Origin: Streptosporangiaceae bacterium
Lineage (GTDB): Bacteria; Actinomycetota; Actinomycetes; Streptosporangiales; Streptosporangiaceae
NCBI GenBank assembly: GCA_030039095.1
Contig: JASHQP010000277.1
Location: forward strand, 1 to 7,965
Direction of reading: 5' to 3'
DNA length: 7,965 nt
Shown here: positions 1 to 5,904 of the stretch, piece by piece
Numbering within the stretch: the first letter of the stretch is position 1
Layout of the letters: every line of letters begins with the position of its first letter
Notes under the pieces: model-generated
Told to the model about the DNA's origin: nothing
The model's input: only the letters and a program-made list of their open reading frames with translations
Database searches by the model: none
Made by a program: the position numbers and the translations under genes

Positions 1-1001
1 AGGTAGATCCCGGTCTCGGTCGCCTGGAGGGTCCAGTAGCGGCTGGCGGGCTGGTAGCTGATGGCCTCCCGGATGCCGTGGCTGGCCAGGCAGTCGAAGA
101 AGGCGGGCGAATGGTTTCCCATCGATGGCGCGGTGCAGGCAGGCGGGGTGGTGCTGACTGGCTGCCCGGCGGTGTTGACGGTGCCGCTGGACAGGAGCCA
201 GGCGCCGGGCTGGCCGGGCACGTTCAGCGCGCCGAGGGTAAGACTGAGGGACCCGTTGTTCCGGGTACCTTGCTGTTCGGAGATCTGGTCCAGCGAGGTG
301 ATCGGGATGACCGTGTGGTCGGCCGGGAGGAGGTGCGGGCGGATCCACAGCGGCATGGCGAGCTGGAGGGCGGCGAAGATGGCCAGGGTGACGGCCATGG
401 CCGGGACGGTGCGCCGGATCAGCGCCCCGGCAGTGACGCCGAGGGTGAAGGCCAGCGCGGCGTAGCCGGCCGGGGTGACGCCGTGGGTGGCGAAGATCAG
501 CGAGCTGAACTGGCCCATGGCGAGGTTGGTGCCGCCGCCGCCGTGGCCGACGGCGTGGCTGATCGGCGCGGCCCACCAGGTCTGCATGAGGCTCATTGCC
601 TCGGTGACGGCCATGGCGGCCAGGCCGCCGACGGTGAGCTTGACGGCCAGCCACCGGGTGCGGGTGATGGACTGGTTCCAGGCCAGGGCTGCGGTGCCGG
701 TCTCCAGCTCGCGGGCGATCAGCGGCGCGCCCCAGAACAGGCCGATGACGGCGGGCGTGAGCAGGATGATCACGACGCCGAGCAGGTCGAGCACCCAGTA
801 GGTGCCGGCGGCGTAGAGCTGCTGGAGGAAGTCGCTGGCCAGGTTCTCACAGGTGGAGGCCGGGCAGCCGGTGACGCGGCTGGCGGCGTACTGGCTGGCC
901 AGGTGCGGCCCGGTGGCGGCGAGCAGCACCGCGAACGCGGCCAGCGCCGCGGCGGCGGTGAGCGCCTGCGTGCGGAACTGGAGCCAGGCGAGCCTGATCA
1001 T
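1..1001 (-). CDS. ABC transporter permease, C-terminus cut by window edge
   Basis: Integral membrane subunit of an ABC exporter-like system, partner of the ATPase encoded just upstream. About 333 codons are visible and the frame is still open at base 1. Reading from ATG 1001, I see an N-terminal helix (about residues 12-30), an extracytoplasmic loop with two cysteines (C46, C51), further helices around 66-91, 117-137, 176-194 and 199-219, and then a long extracytoplasmic domain (about 225-320). After the second helix comes ARELETGTAALAWNQS, the E-x-GT-x3-L-x-NQS type segment typical of actinobacterial ABC-2-like permeases. The last visible residues resemble the stretch just before the final helix in this family, so probably only a few tens of residues are missing. 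The start codon overlaps the ATPase stop as ATGA (999-1001 versus 998-1000), implying translational coupling. The substrate cannot be read from the sequence. Confidence 0.85.
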   Translation of the reverse strand, partial: MIRLAWLQFRTQALTAAAALAAFAVLLAATGPHLASQYAASRVTGCPASTCENLASDFLQQLYAAGTYWVLDLLGVVIILLTPAVIGLFWGAPLIARELETGTAALAWNQSITRTRWLAVKLTVGGLAAMAVTEAMSLMQTWWAAPISHAVGHGGGGTNLAMGQFSSLIFATHGVTPAGYAALAFTLGVTAGALIRRTVPAMAVTLAIFAALQLAMPLWIRPHLLPADHTVIPITSLDQISEQQGTRNNGSLSLTLGALNVPGQPGAWLLSSGTVNTAGQPVSTTPPACTAPSMGNHSPAFFDCLASHGIREAISYQPASRYWTLQATETGIY

Positions 1002-1894
1002 GACGCCACTTTCAGCGGCGGTCTGCGGGCCGGGACGCCGTTCGCCAGGTTCATGTAGGCGAGGACCAGTTCCTCCAGGCTGACCGGCGTGACGGTCCAG
1101 GCCGGGTCGAGGACCGGCCCGCCGGTGCGGACCAGCAGGGTGCTCTGCTTGTCGGTGTGGCTTTCCTCGATGACGTCCTGGCCCGCGGGGAGGGCGGCGG
1201 GGTCACGGCGGGGTCCGGACAGCCGGTGGTGGGAGGCGAGCAGTTCGCTGACCTCCCCGGCGATGCGCACCTGGGACGCGGCGAGCACGATGAGGTAGTC
1301 GCATACCCGTTCCAGGTCGGTGACCAGGTGGGAGGACAGCACGACGCTGGTGCCGTGTTCGGCGACCGCCTCCATCAGGCTGCGCAGGAATTCCCGGCGG
1401 GCGAGCGGGTCCAGGCTGGCGGCCGGCTCGTCGAGGAGGAGGAGCCCGGGCCTTTTGGCGAGCGCCAGGGTGAGCGCGAGCTGGGCACGCTGGCCTCCGG
1501 ACAGTGATCCGGCCCGCTGCTGCGGGTCCAGGCCTACCTGCGCGATCCGCCGCTGCGCCAGCTCACCGTCCCAGCCGGGGTTGAGCCAGGCCCCCATCCG
1601 GAGGTGATCGGTGACCCGCATGCGGGCGTACACCGGAGTGTCCTGGGCGACGAAGCCAACCCGGGCCAGCTGCGCCGGCCCGGCGGCGGGAGGCGCGCCG
1701 AAGACGCTGATCCTGCCGCGGGTCGGCGTGAGCTGCCCGGTGGCCAGCCGCAGCAAGGTGGTCTTGCCCGCGCCGTTCGGGCCGACGAGCCCGACGACGT
1801 GGCCCTCGGGAATGGCGAGCGTGCAATCGCGCAGCGCCCAGGTCCGCCGGTAGGCCTTACCGAGCTCGCTGGCCTCGATGACGGCGCTCATCAC
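998..1894 (-). CDS. ABC transporter ATP-binding protein
   Basis: Cytoplasmic ATPase subunit that powers the adjacent permease. The nucleotide-binding domain is complete: Walker A GPNGAGKT at residues 38-45, Q-loop Gln84 (FVAQD), signature LSGGQ at 131-135, Walker B LLLLDEP with catalytic Glu156, D-loop SLD at 160-162 and switch His189 (SSHL). At 298 residues it matches the single-NBD exporter class (CcmA/YtrB type). The tail after about residue 215 is variable and ends in an Arg/Pro-rich stretch. The start is ambiguous: GTG at 1894 overlaps the upstream stop by four bases (GTGA), while ATG at 1891 is the very next codon. A purine-rich AAGGGG lies about 1898-1905. Either start gives essentially the same protein. 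It is the middle gene of a GntR/ATPase/permease cassette, an order typical of YtrA-family operons in Firmicutes and actinobacteria. Confidence 0.95.
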   Translation of the reverse strand: MMSAVIEASELGKAYRRTWALRDCTLAIPEGHVVGLVGPNGAGKTTLLRLATGQLTPTRGRISVFGAPPAAGPAQLARVGFVAQDTPVYARMRVTDHLRMGAWLNPGWDGELAQRRIAQVGLDPQQRAGSLSGGQRAQLALTLALAKRPGLLLLDEPAASLDPLARREFLRSLMEAVAEHGTSVVLSSHLVTDLERVCDYLIVLAASQVRIAGEVSELLASHHRLSGPRRDPAALPAGQDVIEESHTDKQSTLLVRTGGPVLDPAWTVTPVSLEELVLAYMNLANGVPARRPPLKVAS

Positions 1895-2283
1895 GCGGCC
1901 CCTTCGGCGAAGCAGGCGCGGAACGCGGTGCGATAGATCGCCTCGATGTCACCGGGATCAAGGCCCTCGGACCGGGCCGAGCGCAGCCAGCCGGTCAGCT
2001 CGGCGAGAAACCGCGCCTGGGTGGCCGGGTCGGTCCCGGACGGCGAGCGGGTGATGAACGTGCCGAGCCCAGGGCGGGCGCGCGCCAGTCCCTCCCGCTC
2101 CAGCTCCCGGTAGGCCTTATGCACCGTGTTCGGGTTGATGGCCAGCCGGGCGACCACCTGCTGCGCAGTCGGCAGCTGGTCGCCCGGCTCGAGCATCCCC
2201 ATCCGCAGGGCCTGGTGAACCTGCTGCACGAGCTGCAGGTAGGTGGCCACGCCCGACGTCTCGTCGAGCTGGAACTCGATCAT
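1891..2283 (-). CDS. GntR-family transcriptional regulator, YtrA subfamily
   Basis: DNA-binding repressor, 130 residues. A winged helix-turn-helix covers about residues 11-78, with the characteristic PGDQLPTAQQVVARLAINPN segment and recognition helix VHKAYRELEREGL, followed by a short C-terminal region (about 85-130). That small C-terminal part, too short for a FadR or HutC effector domain, together with the neighbouring ABC genes, points to the YtrA subfamily. These regulators usually repress their own ABC transporter operon and release it when an envelope-active compound or other ligand appears. The ATG at 2283 is preceded by GAGAG (minus strand, 2288-2292). That purine tract is itself part of a 34-bp palindrome, so binding there would block transcription or translation start of its own operon. 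The stop codon overlaps the ATPase start. The effector is unknown. Confidence 0.93.
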   Translation of the reverse strand: MIEFQLDETSGVATYLQLVQQVHQALRMGMLEPGDQLPTAQQVVARLAINPNTVHKAYRELEREGLARARPGLGTFITRSPSGTDPATQARFLAELTGWLRSARSEGLDPGDIEAIYRTAFRACFAEGAA

Positions 2284-2287
2284 TGAT

Positions 2288-2321
2288 CTCTCATTCCACT
2301 AAGTGCTTAGTGGAATGAGAG
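2288..2321. promoter_or_regulatory. 34-bp palindrome, probable GntR operator
   Basis: Two perfect 16-base arms, CTCTCATTCCACTAAG (2288-2303) and its reverse complement (2306-2321), are separated by the two bases TG. The palindrome begins four bases upstream of the GntR start codon and includes its ribosome binding purines. Position, symmetry and the adjacent GntR gene make autoregulatory operator the best reading. The minus-strand hexamer TACTCT, which overlaps the outer edge of the palindrome, could be a -10 element, but I see no good -35. A hairpin role in the 5' leader of the mRNA is the alternative. Confidence 0.85.
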
Positions 2322-2511
2322 TAGCAGGCGGCTGGCAGCAAGGGAAGCCGACATCCGAATCCTGATGATCGAGCTGGGGCACAGGGCCAGTCCCGGCCGG
2401 CAGGGCGCGGCTTCCCGGCGAGCAAGAACCGGGCCCATCCCGGGGGACTCTCGGGCCGGGTCGGCCAATGCAGGGCGCAGTGAACGTTTTTCTGTGCGGT
2501 TAGATGAATGC
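2322..2511. other. Intergenic stretch with no clear gene
   Basis: This lies between the GntR operator and the first doubtful plus-strand gene. A plus-strand frame stays open through it from a GTG/ATG region near 2365, but its codons lack the GC-rich third positions expected here and it matches no family I know. It probably holds the promoter of the minus-strand GntR operon. No convincing hairpin terminator or RNA gene was seen. Confidence 0.4.
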
Positions 2512-2742
2512 ATGACGCCAGATGAGAACACGCCGGTGACGGTTGACCTCACCATTCTGGAGGTAATCGGAATTATCCGTGACCTTCATCATATGATCCT
2601 CCTGAACCGGGCATCCTCTAGGGAAGAAGAGGTGAACTGGAAAGGCGTCCGCCCCTTGGCGATGCGCAAGCTCATCCGGGCCGTGAAGGATACGGGGTGG
2701 GATGTGGCCCAGCTCCCAGGTGGCTCTATCGGCGCAGGTTAG
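2512..2742 (+). CDS. Small hypothetical protein, doubtful
   Basis: A possible 76-residue protein starting at ATG 2512. I do not recognise it. It has an acidic N-terminus, a strongly amphipathic hydrophobic segment ILEVIGIIRDLHHMILLN (about residues 15-32), a charged middle and a Gly-rich end. By hand count about 70% of third codon positions are G or C. That is well below the confident genes here (the partial gene at the right edge is about 91%), so this is either a recently acquired or decaying gene, or not a gene. There is no clear ribosome binding site; the bases just upstream are TTAGATGAATGC. The frame stays open upstream to about 2365, so a longer form cannot be excluded. A minus-strand frame also covers this region but shows no family signature. 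Confidence 0.3.
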   Translation: MTPDENTPVTVDLTILEVIGIIRDLHHMILLNRASSREEEVNWKGVRPLAMRKLIRAVKDTGWDVAQLPGGSIGAG

Positions 2743-2810
2743 GGAACGCCTGGCGATCTGCCCTGTGGTCCGCTGCACCCAGGCGGGCATGCGGCTGCGT
2801 ATGCATGCTC

Positions 2811-2816
2811 TACAAT
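2811..2816 (+). promoter_or_regulatory. Possible -10 element TACAAT
   Basis: TACAAT differs from the consensus TATAAT at one position and stands out in this GC-rich DNA. It lies about 40 bases upstream of the GTG at 2857, so it could drive the Cys/His-rich small gene. No convincing -35 hexamer is present at 16-18 bases spacing, so this is a weak call. Confidence 0.25.
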
Positions 2817-2856
2817 CTGCTTCCCAGCGGTCTCCGGCGCTGCCGCGCGGCCGGAC

Positions 2857-3147
2857 GTGAACGTTTCGGTTGTCGCCATTGAAGTGGTGCCATATGTCTG
2901 TACGGAGTCCGGGGATGACGAGGTCTTCCGGAAAGGTCACGCCGATGAAGCCTGCCGCGCCCGGCCCGGGCGCCCGGTGAGCGGGCCCCGCCCGGCGCTC
3001 CTGTGCAGGTGCCGCCATGACCGTCACGCCCACGAGCACTATCGCGGCGGAACCGAGTGCTCGCTGTGTGACTGCCGCCGGTGGTCCCCGCCGCGCCTTC
3101 GGCGGCTGCTCCGGCGGCCCGCACATCGCGACCGAAGCCAGCAGTGA
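2857..3147 (+). CDS. Small Cys/His-rich (zinc-ribbon-like) protein
   Basis: A 96-residue frame from GTG 2857, or 56 residues if translation starts at GTG 2977. The C-terminal part carries a dense metal-ligand pattern: C50-x-C52-x-H54, H57, H59, H61-Y62, C68-x2-C71-x-C73. This H-x-HYR-x2-TEC-x2-C-x-C arrangement resembles small zinc-binding proteins that I recall being common in actinomycete genomes, so zinc binding is inferred. The tail is Arg-rich and basic, which would suit nucleic acid binding, but that is speculation. About 84% of third positions are G/C from 2977 onward versus about 70% before it, favouring the shorter form or a non-coding first part. Neither start has a good ribosome binding site. 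It precedes the sigma-like gene on the same strand by 94 bases. Confidence 0.5.
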   Translation: MNVSVVAIEVVPYVCTESGDDEVFRKGHADEACRARPGRPVSGPRPALLCRCRHDRHAHEHYRGGTECSLCDCRRWSPPRLRRLLRRPAHRDRSQQ

Positions 3148-3169
3148 CCGGCCTGCTGCCGGGTAACTG

Positions 3170-3222
3170 CGGAACCTCACGTCCTGCGCAATAAGACGGA
3201 ACCTCACGTCCTGCGCAATAAG
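3170..3222 (+). repeat. 26-bp perfect tandem duplication upstream of sigma-like gene
   Basis: Two identical 26-base copies, 3170-3195 and 3197-3222, are separated by one base (period 27). Each begins CGGAACCTCACGTCC and ends CAATAAG. The second copy runs directly into the Shine-Dalgarno sequence AAGGAGGA, while the matching place in copy one reads AAGACGGA. Each copy contains GGAAC, which resembles the -35 motif of many ECF sigma promoters, but no matching -10 sits at the usual distance, so a promoter role is not shown. Confidence 0.9.
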
Positions 3223-3227
3223 GAGGA
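3220..3227 (+). promoter_or_regulatory. Strong Shine-Dalgarno AAGGAGGA, unusually far from start
   Basis: A near-perfect ribosome binding site. The sigma-like reading frame has its only visible start at GTG 3242, 14 bases downstream, which is longer than usual. Closer start codons (TTG 3232, GTG 3234, ATG 3238) lie in other frames and give peptides of at most about 23 residues. Confidence 0.75.
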
Positions 3228-3241
3228 ACTATTGTGCATGT

Positions 3242-4600
3242 GTGGGGGACATAGCAGAAGCGGCCGGGCAAGGCGACATCAAGGCGGCAGCCAGCGCATT
3301 TGATGAACACGGTCAGGAGCTGTACGACTACTGCCAGTCGCAGCTCGGCGAGGTGGCCGATGCCGCCGAGGTCGTGGAGGCCACGTTCGTCGTCACCGCC
3401 GCCGGGGCTTCGCTGCTGCCCAGCCCCGAGCGGCTGCGTGCCTGGCTGTTCGCGGTCGCCCGCTGCGCCTGCCACCAGCAGCTGCAGGCGGGGGTCAAGC
3501 CGGCGTATCTCGACGACCTGACCGCGGAGTGGGACTGGGACGAGCTGGCCGACGGCAGCGCCTGGCAGGCTGACCTGCTGTCCAGCGCGTGGAAGGCGCT
3601 TGCGGCGATCAACCCCGCTGAGCGCGAGATCGTGGAGCTGAACCTCCGGCACCGGCTGGACACCGGCGAACTCGCGGACATCCTCGGCGTGACGTACAGC
3701 CGGGCACGCACGCTGGTGCAGAGCAGCCGCGCGCAGTTCGAGGCGGCGGAAGACCTGCTGCTGGCGGCCTGCCCCGAGCAGGCCTGGACCTGCGACGCCG
3801 CGGCCGCCCATCTGGCCGGCATGAACGGGGACCTCTCGAAGATCTCGCCACGCTGGATGAAGGGGCACGCCGGGCGCTGCCTGATCTGCGCCAAGCGCAG
3901 ACGCCGCAGCCCCGATCCGGCCGTGGTCCTCGCCCTGCTGCCGTCGGCCGCCATGCCGGCCAACGAGCGTGAGCGGCTGCTGTGGCTGCTTTCCGACGAC
4001 TCCGCCGACACCGCCGACTACCGCGCCGAGATCGTCAGGCGGGTGGAGCCGTTCGGCGACAACGGCTTCCCCGGCACGGCCGCCCCGCAGGTAAACCGCC
4101 GCCGCAGCAGCGGCTACGTGATGGCGGCGTGCGCGGCGGCGGTGGCCATCGCCGTCCTCGGGGCGGGGGCGGTTCTGGTCGACGACCACACCGCGAACCA
4201 GAACGCGCCGTCCTCTTCCGCCTCCACCCCGGCGTCGTCCGGGTCGACGAGCCCGAACGGCACGCACTCGGCGGGTGACCGCAAGTCGTCGAAGCATTCC
4301 GTCGTCGCGGGCGCGAGCCCCGGGGCCAACAACAACGTCGTGCCCTCACCGCAGGCCAGCAAGACCTCGCCCAAGCCCACGACGTCGAAGTCGGCCTCGC
4401 CGAAGCCGACCACGTCGAAGCCGACCTCGCCGGCACCGACGACACCGGCACCGACGACGCCGGCACCGACGACGCCGGCACCGACCACGCCGGCACCGAC
4501 CACACCGGCACCGACCACACCGGCCGCGGCGGACTCCGCCTCATCTCCGAGTTCCAGCGACGTGAGCCTGTTCTTCGGCGCACTGCTCAGCGGTCTATGA
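3242..4600 (+). CDS. ECF-sigma-like protein fused to zinc motif, TM helix and Pro/Thr repeat tail
   Basis: 452 residues in an unusual domain order. Residues 17-80 resemble sigma region 2 (FDEHGQELYDYCQSQLG, then LRAWLFAVARCACHQ). Residues 111-170 resemble region 4, with a helix-turn-helix in NPAEREIVELNLRHRLDTGE and the following LADILGVTYSRARTLVQ. Next come H190 and the motif H209-x3-C213-x2-C216, the zinc ligand pattern of ZAS-type anti-sigma factors. A basic RRR precedes a single hydrophobic helix (about 292-313), so the N-terminus should be cytoplasmic. Residues 316-452 are then outside the membrane: Ser/Thr/Pro-rich, with two SPKPTTSK units (376-393) and six PAPTT units (397-426). Sigma factors with fused C-terminal zinc/TM extensions are known among actinobacterial ECF groups (for example ECF52), so a self-inhibited, membrane-held transcription factor is inferred. 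The sigma regions are somewhat degenerate, so promoter recognition is not certain. Its stop overlaps the next gene's start. Confidence 0.85.
   Translation: MGDIAEAAGQGDIKAAASAFDEHGQELYDYCQSQLGEVADAAEVVEATFVVTAAGASLLPSPERLRAWLFAVARCACHQQLQAGVKPAYLDDLTAEWDWDELADGSAWQADLLSSAWKALAAINPAEREIVELNLRHRLDTGELADILGVTYSRARTLVQSSRAQFEAAEDLLLAACPEQAWTCDAAAAHLAGMNGDLSKISPRWMKGHAGRCLICAKRRRRSPDPAVVLALLPSAAMPANERERLLWLLSDDSADTADYRAEIVRRVEPFGDNGFPGTAAPQVNRRRSSGYVMAACAAAVAIAVLGAGAVLVDDHTANQNAPSSSASTPASSGSTSPNGTHSAGDRKSSKHSVVAGASPGANNNVVPSPQASKTSPKPTTSKSASPKPTTSKPTSPAPTTPAPTTPAPTTPAPTTPAPTTPAPTTPAAADSASSPSSSDVSLFFGALLSGL
4430..4519 (+). repeat. Six 15-bp repeats encoding PAPTT
   Basis: Six consecutive 15-base units, CCGGCACCGAC plus ACA/ACG/CACG-type endings, encode PAPTT at residues 397-426 of the sigma-like protein. 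The units differ only at synonymous Thr third positions: ACG ACA, then twice ACG ACG, then ACC ACG, then twice ACC ACA. Such extended Pro/Thr stretches commonly act as cell-wall-spanning stalks and may be glycosylated. The array could vary in copy number between strains. Confidence 0.95.
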
Positions 4601-5670
4601 TCGCGGGCGCGCCGCTGATCGCTTCCCAGGCGGCGGCTTTCTGCACCGTTGTCGTCCTGCCGCAGTGCGTCAGGAGGCGGAACGAGAACGCCGCCCCCAG
4701 GGCCGAGCAGCGCGGGTGGGCGGTTGCGTGCCTTGCCCTCACGGTGACGCTGGCCGCGCAGATCTCCGGGGAGCCGGCCCGGAGGTCCGTCGAGTTCCGT
4801 GTCACCGAACTGGGCGGCGGGACCGCGCTGCTCGCGCTCGTGGTTGCTGCCGGGTTTGCCATGGCGCACCAGCGCGGGGGCAGGAACGCCTCGTCGCGGC
4901 CGGGCGTCCGCGCGGTCATGCTCGCCGCCGGCGCCGTGGTCGCTCTTGCCGCCGGCATGGCCATGATCGTTTCCAGGTCGCACGGCACGCGGCCGGGCCA
5001 GGCGTTCCCGTGGCTGTGCCTGCTGGCGGCCGCGCTGGCCACCGCTGCGTCGCTGGTCATCAGGGAGCGGCTGCTCGCGGCGGATTCCCGCGCTGCCTTC
5101 GCCGGTGCCTACGACGGTGACGGCGAGCCGGGCCGTGGGGCCGCGCCAGCCAGGCGGGCGTGGCCGGAGAGCCGCGACGCATTCGACGACTGGGACCGGC
5201 CGCTCAGCGGGGAGCGTGCACGGCCCGCTCGGGACGAGGCTCCGGGGGCTGACTGGGATCCGGGGGATGACTGGGACCCGCCGATGCGCGAGGACGTCCC
5301 GGCCGCGGCCGCGCGGGCGGACCCGGGCCCGCCGATGCCCGAGGACCCACCGGCCAGGTACGATCCGCGGGCCGACTGGGACTACCTGGTCCGCGAGGAC
5401 TCCCGGGCCGACGCCGCGCAGGCAGCCCCGAGCAGGGAGCCGCCGGCCGGCGACGAGGACGACGAGGATGTGTCGGACTGGTTCCGGCCGGCCCGCAAGC
5501 GGGCGCCGGCCGAACGGGGCGACGAGGACATCGAAGCCGCGGCGAGCTGGGAGGCGCCATCGGACTGGTTCCGGCCGGCCGTCAGGCCCGCTGGTGACTC
5601 CCGGGACGCCCCGGCCGGCCCGGGCGGGCAACCGGAGGTGGCCGACGAGCCCGGGCTGTTTCGCCCTTGA
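4597..5670 (+). CDS. Five-helix membrane protein with acidic DWD/SDWFRPA-repeat tail, unknown function
   Basis: 357 residues; I do not recognise a family. Hydrophobic helices lie at about residues 4-22, 38-56, 73-90, 103-126 and 136-155. Basic loops (RRR at 26-28; HQRGGR and RPGVR near 91-105; RER at 156-158) place the N-terminus outside and the 200-residue tail inside. The tail is disordered-looking and very acidic. It carries repeated short motifs: DDWD (197-200), ADWDPGDDWDPPM (218-230), ADWDYLVRED (259-268) and two copies of SDWFRPA (293-299, 322-328). ATG 4597 overlaps the stop of the sigma-like gene as ATGA with no separate ribosome binding site, so its translation depends on that gene. 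This suggests the two products act together, for instance with the tail binding the cytoplasmic sigma or zinc region, but that is inference. The frame ends at TGA 5668-5670. Confidence 0.85.
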   Translation: MIAGAPLIASQAAAFCTVVVLPQCVRRRNENAAPRAEQRGWAVACLALTVTLAAQISGEPARRSVEFRVTELGGGTALLALVVAAGFAMAHQRGGRNASSRPGVRAVMLAAGAVVALAAGMAMIVSRSHGTRPGQAFPWLCLLAAALATAASLVIRERLLAADSRAAFAGAYDGDGEPGRGAAPARRAWPESRDAFDDWDRPLSGERARPARDEAPGADWDPGDDWDPPMREDVPAAAARADPGPPMPEDPPARYDPRADWDYLVREDSRADAAQAAPSREPPAGDEDDEDVSDWFRPARKRAPAERGDEDIEAAASWEAPSDWFRPAVRPAGDSRDAPAGPGGQPEVADEPGLFRP

Positions 5671-5904
5671 CGAAGTCCTATCTGTTCTGTTGCTCCGCAT
5701 TCTTTATGCGCTTTCGGCGACAAGACGCCATGTAACCAGTACATAGAGTCACCTTGCTCGGCCGCGGACCCTTCGGCCTTTTCATGATTTGCGCACGTCC
5801 TGGCCTCGCAGATGGCAGAATCAGCTGGGGCCTTCAATTGAAATGGTGATTCTGGCGCGCTGGGGGGGTCTCCGGCGGCACGCGACGAAAGGTGACCGGA
5901 GGCA
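5671..5904. other. Intergenic region between sigma-like operon and GH26-like gene
   Basis: 234 bases of clearly lower GC than the flanking genes, as expected for non-coding control DNA. It holds a weak hairpin-plus-T tract (5760-5782), a short perfect palindrome TTCAATTGAA (5833-5842) of unknown meaning, and the ribosome binding sequence AAGGTGA (5889-5895). I found no convincing paired -35/-10 promoter hexamers on the plus strand. Confidence 0.5.
5760..5782 (+). terminator. Weak possible intrinsic terminator
   Basis: GGCCG (5760-5764) pairs with CGGCC (5774-5778) around a nine-base loop and is followed by four T residues. Five base pairs and a short T tract make a weak terminator at best, but it is well placed after the sigma-like operon and before the GH26-like gene. 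Confidence 0.3.

Noticed and set aside
78..1058. A 326-codon plus-strand frame over the permease
   Set aside because: Gly/Arg/Asp-rich low-complexity translation with no hydrophobic segments. The minus strand reads a proper multi-helix permease coupled to the ATPase gene.
2500..3207. A 235-codon minus-strand frame containing a hydrophobic stretch like a signal peptide
   Set aside because: The hydrophobic part lies far inside the frame rather than at its start, there is no ribosome binding site and no family resemblance, and it conflicts with the Cys/His pattern on the plus strand.
3170..3222. The GGAAC-containing repeats as a minimal CRISPR or ECF promoter pair
   Set aside because: Only two adjacent copies with a one-base gap, no spacers, and no -10 motif at the usual 15-18 base distance from GGAAC.
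2810..4297. A 495-codon open frame on the minus strand opposite the sigma-like gene
   Set aside because: Its product is low-complexity Arg/Gly/Ala-rich with no domain. The plus strand has recognisable sigma segments, a zinc motif and a TM helix, so this is a shadow of high-GC coding DNA.
4114..5700. A 528-codon minus-strand frame containing GAGVV repeats
   Set aside because: The repeats are just the reverse strand of the PAPTT array. The rest is Arg/Pro-rich, without ribosome binding site or family match, and it spans two coupled plus-strand genes.
5833..5842. Palindrome TTCAATTGAA as a possible operator
   Set aside because: Ten bases of AT-rich symmetry are common by chance and no regulator gene or second copy is nearby; it is noted only in the intergenic entry.
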